Shown here: one piece after another, positions 1-12,505 of the stretch
How positions within the stretch are numbered: the stretch's first letter is position 1
Layout of the letters: every line of letters starts with the position of its first letter
NCBI RefSeq assembly: GCF_000001735.4
Contig: NC_003070.9
Coordinates: 27,389,971-27,453,970 of the forward strand
Direction of reading: 5' to 3'
Source of the DNA: Arabidopsis thaliana
Taxonomy: Eukaryota; Streptophyta; Magnoliopsida; Brassicales; Brassicaceae
DNA length: 64,000 nucleotides
Position numbers and translations under genes: made by a program
Notes under the pieces: generated by a model
Databases searched by the model: none
What the model saw: the letters and a program-made list of their open reading frames with translations, nothing else
What the model was told of the DNA's origin: nothing

Positions 1-1027
1 TTTCCTATAAATTATATTACAAAACCAAAGAAAAAAAGGAATAAAAAAAAACAGAGAGAAAAAGCAAACCACACAATATTCTCTTCTCTCTCTCTTTGTT
101 TCGCTGATAGAGAGAGCCTCTCTCTAAGCAATTTAGCTCGAGCGAGAAATAATCCTGAGGGAAGAAAATAAAAAGAAGAAGAAGAAGAAGAACATCTTTA
201 CTTTTGTTCTCTCTCTCTCTTCTGTTCGATTTTAATTTTTTTGCAGATGCGAATATCTTCTAAAGATTCATCAACTGGTTAGTTCTTTCTCTCTTCTTTT
301 TTCTTTCCTGATTTTTTTATGTTGTTTTTCTGTGTAGTTAGCTTTTCAATCGGAAGATTTTTGCTATTATGTGTCGAATCTCTCTTGTTGTTTTGAGCTT
401 TGTGTTTAGTTTTGCTTAAGAACAAAGTTTAAATTCATCTTTCTATTTCTGGGTAAAGCTAAAGCTTCTTTTTTAATTTAGATCCAAGGAAACCCATGTT
501 CTACTATATGATTATGGACGTTAATGGTTCGAATTTTTTAGGGCTTTCTTGTGATTGATTTCGCTGATTTTCCCTCCTTTTTCTGGTTTTTGTGTGAATT
601 TTCTTTGACATGACCGTTTGGATAATGATTCGTGAGTTTTTGATTAGTGCTTTGTGATCTCTCAATAGGGTTGAAATCAAGATAAGGATTTGAGAAAAGA
701 TCGACGAAGTTGTTGCGATTTTGGGATCAAGAGAGTGATATAATCGAGTGAGGAGAATTCGTCGTATAGATTCGTCAGATCTGGTTATCTCCGGTACTTA
801 ATTCTCCTTGATTCGTCGTTTTAACTATGCTAAGTTAGTGTATGAATAAAGCGGCATTTGGGTCGCTGACAAAAACTTATTTGGAGCAAGGATTCTTCAA
901 CATCATGAAACCATTGCTTAGAGTATTCGAAGAAGAAGATGAAAACAATTGATTTCTCCTAAGTCCATCTTTGAAATTTAAAGCTTTGTTGTGGTGTGGT
1001 GTGGAAATCTCTGATTTTGGAGAGCTC
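1..1027 (+). promoter_or_regulatory. HAB1: HAB1 5' leader region
   Basis: Leader of the PP2C gene. It opens with CT-rich and GAA-rich tracts typical of plant 5' UTRs. A likely leader intron runs from a GTTAGT donor at 278 to a CAATAG acceptor at 668 (inferred). Upstream ATGs occur at 247, 827, 842 and 939, so the main ATG at 1028 is not the first. The transcription start is probably close to the window edge and cannot be fixed from sequence. Confidence 0.55.
842..952 (+). promoter_or_regulatory. Upstream ORF (36 codons) in HAB1 leader
   Basis: An ATG-started frame of 36 codons ending in TGA at 950-952, 75 nt before the HAB1 start. The peptide begins MNKAAFGSLTKTYLEQ and ends in an acidic EEEDENN stretch. 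A three-codon uORF (ATG CTA AGT TAG, 827) lies just before it, and another short frame (939-962) overlaps its end. It could damp HAB1 translation; that is inference from position only. Confidence 0.4.
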
Positions 1028-2881
1028 ATGGAGGAGATGACTCCCGCAGTTGCAATGACTCTTAGCTTAGCAGCCAACACCATGTGTGAATCATCACCTG
1101 TCGAGATCACTCAGCTAAAGAACGTTACTGATGCAGCTGACTTGTTATCTGATTCTGAAAATCAAAGCTTTTGCAACGGAGGGACTGAATGCACTATGGA
1201 AGATGTTTCTGAACTGGAAGAGGTAGGTGAACAGGATTTGTTGAAAACTTTATCCGATACGAGAAGCGGGTCTTCCAATGTTTTTGATGAAGACGATGTA
1301 TTGTCTGTTGTGGAGGATAATAGTGCTGTCATAAGTGAGGGCTTGTTAGTTGTTGATGCAGGCTCTGAATTAAGCTTGTCTAATACAGCTATGGAAATAG
1401 ATAACGGGCGAGTTCTTGCAACCGCGATTATCGTAGGCGAATCAAGCATTGAGCAGGTTCCCACCGCGGAAGTTCTTATCGCGGGTGTAAATCAGGATAC
1501 CAATACTTCGGAGGTTGTCATTAGATTGCCAGATGAAAATAGTAATCATCTGGTGAAAGGGAGAAGTGTTTATGAACTAGATTGTATACCGCTTTGGGGC
1601 ACGGTTTCCATTCAAGGGAATAGATCTGAGATGGAGGATGCTTTTGCCGTGTCACCTCATTTTCTGAAACTACCCATCAAAATGCTTATGGGGGACCATG
1701 AGGGTATGAGTCCAAGCCTCACACACCTCACCGGTCATTTTTTCGGTGTTTATGATGGTCATGGAGGCCATAAGGTATGCTATATTCACATTTTATGTAA
1801 GTTGTTTTAGCAATGTAGATTGTTATACACCTCTTTGAGATGTTCTGGTTAAATTCATAGATTTTAAATCTACAATGGCTTGTAGGTTGCTGACTATTGC
1901 CGAGATAGACTCCATTTTGCTTTGGCTGAAGAAATAGAACGTATAAAAGACGAATTATGCAAGAGGAATACAGGAGAGGGTAGGCAGGTGCAGTGGGATA
2001 AAGTCTTCACGAGTTGTTTTCTAACTGTCGATGGTGAGATTGAAGGAAAAATTGGTAGAGCCGTTGTTGGTTCTTCTGATAAGGTTCTTGAGGCTGTTGC
2101 GTCTGAGACCGTAGGATCAACTGCTGTTGTTGCCTTGGTTTGCTCATCACATATAGTAGTTTCTAACTGCGGTGATTCGAGGGCGGTTTTATTCCGTGGC
2201 AAAGAAGCCATGCCCTTGTCAGTTGATCACAAAGTAAAATGAACTTCCTTTTCTTTCCCCAATCTAACTTACAAAGTTGATAAAAGTGTTTTCTTACCTC
2301 CTTCCATTTTTCTGCAGCCAGATAGAGAGGATGAATATGCAAGAATAGAAAATGCTGGAGGCAAAGTTATACAATGGCAAGGCGCACGTGTTTTTGGTGT
2401 TCTCGCCATGTCTAGGTCCATCGGTAAGCATTGCTTCTTTTGATGACCAGTAATGCACATCACACAAACGTGGCTTGATAATGTAATTACTCCCCTACAT
2501 GAAACATTAGATCCTCCGGTTTCTTTCCTCCTCTGGAACTATGCAGGTGACAGATATCTGAAGCCATATGTGATCCCAGAACCGGAAGTGACATTCATGC
2601 CTCGGTCAAGAGAAGACGAGTGTCTCATACTAGCCAGTGACGGTCTTTGGGATGTAATGAACAACCAAGAAGTCTGCGAAATAGCAAGGAGACGGATATT
2701 GATGTGGCACAAGAAGAACGGTGCACCGCCTCTAGCAGAGAGAGGCAAAGGAATAGATCCAGCTTGCCAAGCCGCAGCTGACTACCTCTCAATGCTTGCT
2801 CTACAAAAAGGAAGTAAAGACAACATCTCCATCATTGTGATTGACTTGAAAGCTCAAAGAAAGTTCAAGACCAGAACCTGA
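1028..2881 (+). CDS. HAB1: HAB1, clade A protein phosphatase 2C, ABA co-receptor
   Basis: Ser/Thr phosphatase that holds SnRK2 kinases inactive until ABA-bound PYR/PYL receptors block it (family knowledge; AT1G72770). Exons 1028-1774, 1886-2233, 2318-2423 and 2547-2881 join in frame to 511 aa. Residues 1-180 are a variable acidic extension. The PP2C fold follows, with RSEMEDAF, the metal-binding [26 protein letters not shown] and the closing SKDNISIIV. The tryptophan that plugs the ABA receptor is residue 385 in VIQWQGAR, which agrees with published numbering. A frame open from 971 starts with TTG, so the ATG at 1028 (MEEMTPAV) is used. Keeping intron 3 reads GKHCFF and then TGA at 2441-2443, giving a 406-aa form as described for HAB1.2. 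Confidence 0.97.
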
Positions 2882-3414
2882 AGCTTAATTACAAGCAGTA
2901 CGCTTACTTACTTTTTTTTTTACTGGGGGTAAGTTTCGAGTTTTCGTATAATTTAGATCGTTAAGGATCTAATTTCGACAGGTTTTTACATGTTAATTAC
3001 TCAATATTGTTAGAAGGGAGAAAAAATAAAGAAAAAAAATGGAAATGCGGGTTGGGGAGGAGAAGTAAAGACTAAAGACTGAAGATTAAGAAGATGATGC
3101 ATAGCTAATTATAAGTACATTCCTTTTTTTCTCATGGTACTTGAATTCGTATGTATAAGAAGAAATAGGCAGAGAAATGCTTTTTTTTTTTGGGGTATTG
3201 AAATAGTTGAATATGTTGTAATAGTTTGAGAGATGTGGCAAATGAAATTGTAATTGAAACTATGTCACATTAACCTTCTTGCATTTGTCTTTTCATGTTG
3301 TGTTCTTCGCTGTTCTATAACTTAACGGTGAGATGAGAGTTTATTGGGGGTTTAACCACAGGTCGATTTTTATTTTGATGTTAAGTATTGATAAAGCAAT
3401 ACACTTAGCAAAAG
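2882..3414 (+). other. HAB1 3' UTR and spacer
   Basis: T-rich, AT-rich sequence after the HAB1 stop, with several T tracts (2911, 3179) and no open frame of note. The first 350-400 nt are probably HAB1 3' UTR. Confidence 0.5.
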
Positions 3415-3496
3415 GTGGACGTGCCGGAGTGGTTATCGGGCATGACTAGAAATCATGTGGGCTTTGCCCGCGCAGGTTCGAATCCTGCCGTTCACG
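3415..3496 (+). tRNA. tRNA-Ser (anticodon AGA)
   Basis: An 82-nt class II tRNA. The acceptor stem GTGGACG pairs with CGTTCAC (one G-T), followed by discriminator G. The anticodon arm is CATGA-CTAGAAA-TCATG with anticodon AGA at 3448-3450, reading UCU serine codons. A long variable arm (TGGGCTTTGCCCGC) is present, and the T arm is GCAGG-TTCGAAT-CCTGC. The A box (near 3422-3432) and B box (GGTTCGAATCC, 3476-3486) are good, and a TTTT Pol III stop follows at once. No intron. Matches the pre-tRNA locus after HAB1. Confidence 0.97.
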
Positions 3497-4877
3497 TTTT
3501 TCATTTTTTTTTCTGTTATCATCACATTTTCCATAACTTACCTTAATCATCTAACATTTTAGAGTCTTTACGAAATGTTAATATTTCTTTTCTTAAATTG
3601 AGTAGAAATAGAAATCAACCTCATACCTACAAATGTGGAAGTGACGTGTGAAACCGTAAGTGTATTTAAATCAAACTTAGAAAGCTGTTAATCATTGGCA
3701 CCACATAAAATCTAGCTTGTGAGAGAAAGTTTATCGTTTTTAGATAAGTTATCAAGATAACAAGACTTGATTAGATTATAGTATGTTGCCTTTGACGGTT
3801 TGGCCTGGCCATTTGTAAAAGCCACGACAACACCGGCTCTCATATAATTATTAAAAGACTAATTAGTAATCACGGCCTCAGCTTCACATAGAAAACGTGT
3901 TTATTAACACGTTAGACATATGATTCCGTTGAACAATTTTGATTATTTGACGTACCAATCTGTATTTGCTTCATGTAATCCAGCTGTATTAGTAGGCCTT
4001 TCTTTGTATTTCCCATTTCCAACTTTCACAAGCAAATACCACCATTTTCCAGCTTGTCTAACAAGTTATTAAAATAAAAATAAAAAATTCCCCCAAAAAA
4101 ATCATGTGTCAATTGAACCTTCTCTTAGGCATGACCGTATGACCAAAGTTTGGTTCGGATTTTAAAAGATCAAGATTTGACAATTCTATAAAAAAAAAAT
4201 TTGGGTGTAAATGTCATTTGTCTAGAGTATGGTTAAGATACTAGAACCTTTTTCTTTACAAGTTCAAAATTCAGAATTAAAAAAATGTAAGATTTTCAGA
4301 GTTTGTGGACATCAAATTATCAGGTAATATGGATAGTTTGTGAAAATTGCAATATCTATCTATACAACTAATCATTGTGAAACATACATTTAGGACTAGG
4401 GAGTTAGATACTGTTGTGTTGCCGAGACTCAAACTCAAGAACTGGTCAGATGTACCGAGTAAAGTTGTATATAGTCAACTAGTACATATTTGAACATTAT
4501 ACAATTAATTCAGATATCCTCTACGTAAAATGCGCAATGTATTTTCATGTAATAAATAAATATATATGCAAATTGATGAATTTGACATAGATATTCAACT
4601 AAATACGTCAATTATCCGATTGCTTGTCTCCTATAAAAAATCTCTAAAATACTCCAAAGACATATTTTTTGTTGTAAAAAATGTGTAAATTAAAGTAAGA
4701 ATCCACAGAAAGAAAAAAAAACAAATAAAAATGACCAAATCCAAGTCCCCAAGCATTTTAAAAAACAAATATCAATCCAAGCAAAAGCATAAAAGCAAAC
4801 ACATTACAGCATCGTAAGCCAACCACTCTTAAACTAAAAGTTGTCTTTCTAATCAAAAGCCAAATAATAGAAAGAGT
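3497..4877. other. Intergenic, AT-rich
   Basis: Spacer between the tRNA and the proline-rich gene. No coding frame, tRNA or clear transposon seen. The last few hundred bases are the likely promoter and leader of the next gene; no distinct TATA box chosen. Confidence 0.5.
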
Positions 4878-6563
4878 ATGGAAGAAGATGATGGAGACGC
4901 GTCTACGCCGTTTTGGCTTCAATCACGCCGCAATAACACTTACTTCCGCCGCACTGCAAGTCTCGGTGGCCGTACAACCACCATCGCCACTCAAATATTC
5001 TTCGCCGGAACAGCTGCAATCCTCATAGTCGTCTTCATTATCCCTCCTTTCTTCTCCTCTGTTTCTCAGATTTTCCGACCTCATTTAGTCCGTAAAAGCT
5101 GGGATTATCTCAACTTCGTTCTCGTCCTTTTCGCCGTCCTTTGCGGCTTCCTCAGCCGCAACACCAATAATGACGAATCCAATCATCACAAAGAAGAAGA
5201 CATTCGTAACAAATTCTCGACTTCACCATCGATTATTGATCGAAGAAGTCGTGTATCTAACAGTGGTACAACGCCGCGTTATTGGAACGATGATCGCGGT
5301 GGTGGCGGCGGTGATCAAACGGTGTACAAGAGGTTTAGTAGATTACGAAGTGTTAGCTCGTATCCAGATCTGAGGCTCCGGGAATACGAAGCCGATGAAC
5401 GGTGGAGATTCTACGATGATACACGTGTAAGTCAATGCCGTTATGAAGATGTAGATCCGATCTATCCAAATCAAAGTTACAGAAACTGGCATGAGGAAGG
5501 TAAACCACCGCCGGAAGATGTAGATCAAACAGAGGACGGTGATAATGGAGAAGGAAGTAAGGTCCGTAACGGCGGTTCGGAAACTGAGAAAGTTGAGGTG
5601 GTTGCGACGGCGGAAGCTGAAGTAGTAGAAGAGCTAAAAGTGCCTTCTGCTCCGCCGTATATTCCGTCTCCTCCGCCGTCTCCGCCACGTCCTCCACCAG
5701 CGAAGCAAGCGAAGAGAAAGACTAATAGAGTGTACCAAGATGTTTCTCCACAGGAAGAGAAGAAAGAAAGAGATGATTTTGTAGCGACGACGACGCCGAT
5801 TCCACCTCCGGCGACTGTGTATCAAAAGAGCAATAAACAGGAGAAGAAGAAAGGAGGAGCAACGAAAGACTTTCTGATTGCGTTACGGAGAAAGAAGAAG
5901 AAGCAGAGACAACAGAGCATCGATGGCCTCGATCTCCTCTTCGGCTCCGATCCTCCATTGGTCTATTCACCACCACCGCCGCCGCCTCCTCCACCACCTT
6001 TCTTCCAAGGGCTTTTCTCATCCAAAAAAGGTAAAAGCAAAAAAAACAATTCAAATCCACCGCCTCCTCCTCCTCCACCACCACCTGAACGGAGATATGA
6101 ATCACGCGCATCAACCTCGAAGCTCCGAAAAGCTCCGGTGGAATCACGGACATCCAAACCAAATCCGCCAGCTAAAGTAACTCAATACGTAGGCACAGGA
6201 AGCGAATCACCACTAATGCCGATCCCGCCGCCGCCTCCTCCTCCGCCGTTTAAAATGCCGGCTTGGAAATTCGTGAAGCGTGGAGATTACGTCAGGATGG
6301 CTAGTGACATCAGCATAAGCTCCGACGAACCTGATGATCCGGATGTAGCTCAATCAGCTGGAAGTAAGGAGGCCGCCGGGAGTATGTTCTGTCCGAGCCC
6401 CGACGTAGATACCAAAGCCGATGATTTCATCGCAAGATTCAGAGCCGGACTCAAATTGGAGAAGATGAACTCTGTGAAAAGAGGGAGATCCAATTTAGGA
6501 CCCGAACCCGGACTTCATGAATCCGGATCTTCAACGGGTTATAGGCCCAGCCCAAGCGTATAG
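4878..6563 (+). CDS. Membrane-anchored proline-rich protein with DUF761-type tail (AT1G72790)
   Basis: Intronless, 561 aa. Two hydrophobic segments sit near the N-terminus (about residues 38-58, FFAGTAAILIVVFIIPPFF, and 75-94, WDYLNFVLVLFAVLCGFL), an arrangement seen in plant DUF4408-type proteins. The middle is acidic and basic low-complexity sequence with five or so polyproline runs of 4 to 12 Pro separated by Lys-rich patches, including YSPPPPP. The C-terminus holds a motif close to DUF761, KADDFIARFRAGLKLEKM. It is usually annotated as a hydroxyproline-rich glycoprotein family member, but no cleavable signal peptide is evident, so a cell-wall location is doubtful. Function unknown. Confidence 0.9.
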   Translation: MEEDDGDASTPFWLQSRRNNTYFRRTASLGGRTTTIATQIFFAGTAAILIVVFIIPPFFSSVSQIFRPHLVRKSWDYLNFVLVLFAVLCGFLSRNTNNDESNHHKEEDIRNKFSTSPSIIDRRSRVSNSGTTPRYWNDDRGGGGGDQTVYKRFSRLRSVSSYPDLRLREYEADERWRFYDDTRVSQCRYEDVDPIYPNQSYRNWHEEGKPPPEDVDQTEDGDNGEGSKVRNGGSETEKVEVVATAEAEVVEELKVPSAPPYIPSPPPSPPRPPPAKQAKRKTNRVYQDVSPQEEKKERDDFVATTTPIPPPATVYQKSNKQEKKKGGATKDFLIALRRKKKKQRQQSIDGLDLLFGSDPPLVYSPPPPPPPPPPFFQGLFSSKKGKSKKNNSNPPPPPPPPPPERRYESRASTSKLRKAPVESRTSKPNPPAKVTQYVGTGSESPLMPIPPPPPPPPFKMPAWKFVKRGDYVRMASDISISSDEPDDPDVAQSAGSKEAAGSMFCPSPDVDTKADDFIARFRAGLKLEKMNSVKRGRSNLGPEPGLHESGSSTGYRPSPSV

Positions 6564-7295
6564 AGGCTATTTCTTTTAGATTTTGGATTTTTGGATTACT
6601 ACTGTGTTGGTTTTTTTTACCTTACTTTTGTTTAGACTTTCTTATACGTAATTTTGTGGTGTATACAATTCCTAGTATCCGTTTTTACAGTTTTTAGCCC
6701 ATCTTGGGATGAACCAAAAAAAATCTCTATACAACTAGTTTTTCTTGTAATACTCTCCATTTTTATTTTATTTTGAACTATGTTTGGATGGAGAACTTAT
6801 AGCTTTGAAAAATATATTCAATATTTTTAGAAAAAAAAGAAAAAAATACTATAGCTTTAATTTTATATCATCAAACAAGAAACAAATTGATAGGTATTTA
6901 TAAATATTTAATTTGATTAACTCAACTTTTTAATACACAGCCAATTGAAACCCCACTTCTTTGCCTTTTTTAGTCGATTCCACTTTTTTTTCCCTTCTAA
7001 ATTAATGAAAAAACTTTGTTAACAATAAAATACATAATTAAAAAAACATTTGTAATAATTTAATAATTTATCAAAAAAATAATAATATGGCGGCAATGTT
7101 GCGTTACAAAAACGCCATCTTTTATGTAATTGTAACCTAATAACAGCAACGTGACGATGAACCACCACCGAGTTGCGTTAGAAAAACGCCATATATCTTT
7201 TATGTAACCTAATATATATATCTTAAACAACAGGCTTGGATTATTGTCTCTCGAAAACCTAAAATCGCTCTTTCTCTTTTCTTGTCATCTTCTCC
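6564..7295. other. Intergenic; two copies of a short promoter motif
   Basis: AT-rich spacer. Just upstream of the RRM gene a block with GTTGCGTTA, AAAAACGCCAT and CTTTTATGTAA occurs twice (from about 7096 and 7172, 76 nt apart). A TATATATAT stretch follows near 7212. Leader starts close to 7240. Otherwise nothing seen. Confidence 0.45.
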
Positions 7296-8303
7296 ATGGC
7301 TGAGTCTAGCAAGTTATCCGCAACCACAGTTGAAGCAGCTCCTGCTATGATTAAGGCCAAAGACGTGATTTCTCCTTCCGAGAAGGAAGAATCTGATCAG
7401 ACGGAGATCACGAAAGTATCCGTCTTGAAAAACCTTGATGAGAAGGAGATGATCAAAGAATTCGCTGATCGTCTTCAGCGTCTCGAAGCAAAGGTGGATT
7501 TGTTGGTAACAAAGGCGGATTTGTTGGCAATAAAGGCGGATATACAGGAGCTTCTCATCTCAGCCAAGGGTGAGAAAGTTCCTGCCATGAAGACTTCTGC
7601 TAAGGCTTCTTCTGAGAGCGATGACTCATACATGGACACTTCTTCGGAGGATGAATCGTCTTCTGCTGAGGAACCTGTAAACAAACCTGCTGCAAGTGCC
7701 GCCAAGCCAGCTACTAAAGATTCTTTATTCTCTGCTGGTTTCAAGCCAGCTGCTAAAGATTCTTTATTCTCTGCTGGTTTCAAGCCAGATTCTTTATTCT
7801 CTGCTGGTTTCGAGCCAGCTGCTAAAGATTCTTTATTCTCTGCTGGTTTCAAGCCAGGTTCTTTATTCTCTGCTGGTTTCGAGCCAGCTGCTAAAGATTC
7901 TTTATTCTCTGCTGGTTTCAAGCCAGATTCTTTATTCTCTGTTGGTGTCAAGCCAGCTGCTAAAGATTCTTTATTTTCTGTTGGTGTCAATGGTCGATCG
8001 TTCTCTGTTACGGGATTTGACGCTTCCCTTCCTGTGGATGATATAAAGAGCGCATTGAGTAAATATTTCAGTTCTTTTGGGGAGATCACACGCGTATTTG
8101 TTCCCCCAAGCCACGGAACCGGTGGTTCCTTAGGATATGCTTACATTGATCTGAAAGAAGGAGCAGAGAAGGCGTTGGAACTTGGTAGACATGACGTGGG
8201 AGGATGGGATCTTGTAGTTGGTAAGGCTGAACCGATTCGCAGTGGAAGTACTTGGCCTTTTCCTGGCCGTTGTGGTAATCAGGGCCGTTGTACCTTCTGT
8301 TGA
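7296..8303 (+). CDS. RRM RNA-binding protein with repeat linker (AT1G72800)
   Basis: Intronless, 335 aa, ATG in a good CCATGG context. Residues 40-95 are charged and look like a coiled coil with an internal near-repeat (KVDLLVTKADLLAIKADI). An acidic Ser-rich stretch follows (about 105-130). Residues 138-232 are eight copies of a PAAKDSLFSAGFK-type unit. One RRM fills about residues 235-315: RNP2-like SFSVTGF, RNP1-like LGYAYIDL. The tail is short and Cys-containing. The RRM resembles those of plant nucleolin-like proteins; target RNA unknown. The architecture is clear, the specific role is not. Confidence 0.88.
   Translation: MAESSKLSATTVEAAPAMIKAKDVISPSEKEESDQTEITKVSVLKNLDEKEMIKEFADRLQRLEAKVDLLVTKADLLAIKADIQELLISAKGEKVPAMKTSAKASSESDDSYMDTSSEDESSSAEEPVNKPAASAAKPATKDSLFSAGFKPAAKDSLFSAGFKPDSLFSAGFEPAAKDSLFSAGFKPGSLFSAGFEPAAKDSLFSAGFKPDSLFSVGVKPAAKDSLFSVGVNGRSFSVTGFDASLPVDDIKSALSKYFSSFGEITRVFVPPSHGTGGSLGYAYIDLKEGAEKALELGRHDVGGWDLVVGKAEPIRSGSTWPFPGRCGNQGRCTFC
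7707..7991 (+). repeat. In-frame minisatellite in RRM gene (8 units)
   Basis: Units of 39 nt (PAAKDSLFSAGFK) and 30 nt (PDSLFSAGFE) alternate as 39-39-30-39-30-39-30-39, so most of the array is a 69-nt higher-order repeat. 39x5 + 30x3 = 285 nt fits the span exactly and every unit is a multiple of three. Near-identity of units points to recent expansion; copy number probably varies between accessions. Confidence 0.93.
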
Positions 8304-8789
8304 AGGCTTGAACCTTTGGTAGTGCATGAAGGAAGAGACTGCTCGTGGAACTAGATCACCTAGTTTTACTCCCTAAAGTAAGAAGACTACCTAGAAGAAG
8401 AGGAACGTTTTAAATTTGTATTACTTGGGAGTTTTTTCTTATGTTCTAGTTAAGTTTTTGACCCAATGTTAATGTTAACTCAATTTTGAGTTCTTTTGGT
8501 TTTAAATAAGATGAAAAAAATTCTTGAAGTTAATTTTCTAGATAAGTTTATTGTTTCTTAAAAGATTTAAAAGAAGAGGTTAAAAGACAGGTCGTGAGTA
8601 CTTTTGTTAAGAGCATATGTAAAACTCAGTAGTAGTTTGATATGAAACAACTAGCGAGCATCACGGAACCAACCAGTCGTTTTATTCCACAAGTCCAAAG
8701 AAACGAAATTTCATTACTTCCTCTAATAACAAAGCCAACAATATCATCATAGGACGTGAAGAGCTTTAGAAGAAACAAACACACAAAGC
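8304..8789. other. Convergent 3' region
   Basis: Space between the stop of the RRM gene (plus) and the stop of threonine synthase (minus). Holds both 3' UTRs; AT-rich, no open frame of note. Confidence 0.5.
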
Positions 8790-10495
<1,706 letters not shown>

Positions 10496-10613
10496 TTAGT
10501 CACAAGTCACAAGTAATTTATTTATAACCTAATAAATATTGGGACGAAAGTATTCATTTATTGTTTGTTTTTCATTTGTCATTCCAATTTCCAAATTATG
10601 TATATATCTCTCT

Positions 10614-11025
10614 AGTCATGAATTTTCTTTTGATGGTAGAGAAAGCACCAGGGAGAAATGAATCTTTGACGTTCATGAATCTAGTGTGAATTTAGTGTTT
10701 AAGATATCAAATATGCAAAAAAAAAAAAAAAACACGTATGTATGGAGTACATGAGACATGTGCCACACATGAAGTATATTCTTATGAGTAAAATGTTACT
10801 ATTATTTGTATGGATTATTAGTCATGAATTTTCTTTTGATGGTAGAGAAAGAAGCACTAGGGAGAAATGAATCTTTGACATTCATGAATCATGTGTAAAT
10901 TTTAGTGTTTAAGATATCAAATATGCAACAACAAAAAAAAACACGAATGTATGGACTACATGAGACATGTGCCACACATGAAGTATATTCTTATGAGTAA
11001 AATATAATGTTACTATTATTTGTAT
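10614..11025. repeat. Tandem direct repeat, two units of about 206 bp
   Basis: Unit 1 (10614-10819) and unit 2 (10820-11025) both begin AGTCATGAATTTTCTTTTG and both end near ACTATTATTTGTAT. They share an A-tract, the palindrome-like ACATGTGCCACACATG and many other blocks, with few differences. It lies upstream of threonine synthase 2. No coding frame; origin unknown. Confidence 0.88.
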
Positions 11026-12227
11026 CTATTGTTCTTTGTTCTTCTAATATATATTTGTGATTTCGTCCCATTTTATTAATCAAATAAATATATTACAAGC
11101 GACGGAAACAAAAAATAAATAATAAATGTCACTATCTTTTTGTCATTTTAAAGGACAAAAATAAATAATGAGATGAGACTATGAGAGCAACATTCATACA
11201 AAGTAGACGACACTTCATAGTTCATATTAATGTATATAGGTATGGAGTTTATGATCTTAACGTTTTTGGAAAAGAAAAAGAAAGTAAAGGACACCACTAG
11301 TTATGGGTCCTCCTTTTCGTCACATTGGGCGGATTGGGTCAAATATACAGTCATTGTGAAAAACCAGCCCAATAAGCTTATACTTCAAATAAAAGACTTG
11401 AATTAGAATTGATTCAAACTCTGAATACCTCAACTAACCGTTGTGTGTTCTCTCTAAATTTGGGTAATAGTGTTTTGGGGTTTGGGAGAGAACGACACAA
11501 TAAATGAGAAGGGATCCCTTTTCTGTATTTTAAAGCGTTTTGATAGGGAACTTGAGAAATTTGATTTCATGATTCGTGTACTTTTTTGTTATGTTTGTGA
11601 CTCGTGATCTTTTGCTCGATAAAAGCTTTCCATAGTTTTTGTTGGTGCTTTAGTCTGTGGAAACTGCTTATGATTTGGTTCTTTTATCTCCAAGTTGTGG
11701 GCTGAAATAATGGTCATCACCAGTTGATACAGAACCAACAGTGTTGTTCGTCACTCAAGCCCATCACAGCTATAATGTTCTTTTTGGAATCAAATCACAT
11801 GGTTGGAATCAGTCTAAGCTTGTCTACTCACTTTAACATCTAATCTGTTGAAGATAAGGATTAACGATGTAATAAGTAAGCGTGGACCGAAAAAGAAATG
11901 TAGTATATGTTTAGGTAGTGGGCATTTCCAAATACTATAGTATTGATTTCTGTTGTATATTTGATTTGATACTAAAATATGTGAAACTCCCAAAGCTAAT
12001 TAATACTATATTTTTGTAATCAAGTTATGTCAGTAAATGATACAACGACAGAAAAATGATTTCTGTTGGTGTTTGGTAGTATCATACTATTGTCCAAGGA
12101 CCACCACTGTTCCTATAAATTTAGCATCTCTAGGAGGAACTCTGATAAATCTTTAGATTCTTTTTTCATAAAAAAAAATATAGCTCGAACGATAGTGGAA
12201 GTGTAACAGTGAAAAAGAATCAAAAAT

Positions 12228-12245
12228 CACGTGACAGATCACGTG
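12228..12245. promoter_or_regulatory. Paired G-boxes (CACGTG)
   Basis: Two CACGTG cores at 12228-12233 and 12240-12245, 12 nt apart, both preceded by AT. An ACGTCAT element follows near 12303. ABRE/bZIP or bHLH sites are often paired this way. Over 600 bp upstream of the carrier gene leader. Confidence 0.6.
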
Positions 12246-12505
12246 CCTCTCACACTGCCTTCTGCTCTCTTCTCTGCCCAACGACCCAAGGATATGGACG
12301 CCACGTCATCTTATCCAAATCACAAAAGCGGATCCATTTTCTCTCTCCTCTGTTGGGTCTGATCCGAGAACAAGATCTTAGCCGTTGTTTTCGATGACGA
12401 CCTTTTAGCTTTTTTCTATCTCTGCCGTCGATCTTCTTCGTCTTCTAAGAGTGCTCCCAGTTTGTCGCTTTCTTTATCCGTAAGAGTTTAAGACCTTAGT
12501 CATGA

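Noticed and set aside
971-1027. N-terminal extension of HAB1 from 971
   Set aside because: The frame starts with TTG; the first ATG in frame is 1028 and gives the known 511-aa length.
5634-6162. Long minus-strand frames rich in Gly, Val and Arg opposite the proline-rich gene
   Set aside because: They are the complement of CCN proline codons, a composition effect.
7696-8046. 116-codon second plus frame across the repeats (SSQLLKILYSLLV)
   Set aside because: A shadow of the repeat in another frame.
7475-8089. 204-codon minus-strand frame opposite the RRM gene
   Set aside because: Open only because it is antisense to an in-frame repeat (KPAENKESLAAG); it has no own promoter or homology.
12209-12397. 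62-codon frame near the G-boxes
   Set aside because: It starts with GTG, has no ATG and no recognisable domain; the stretch looks like promoter DNA.
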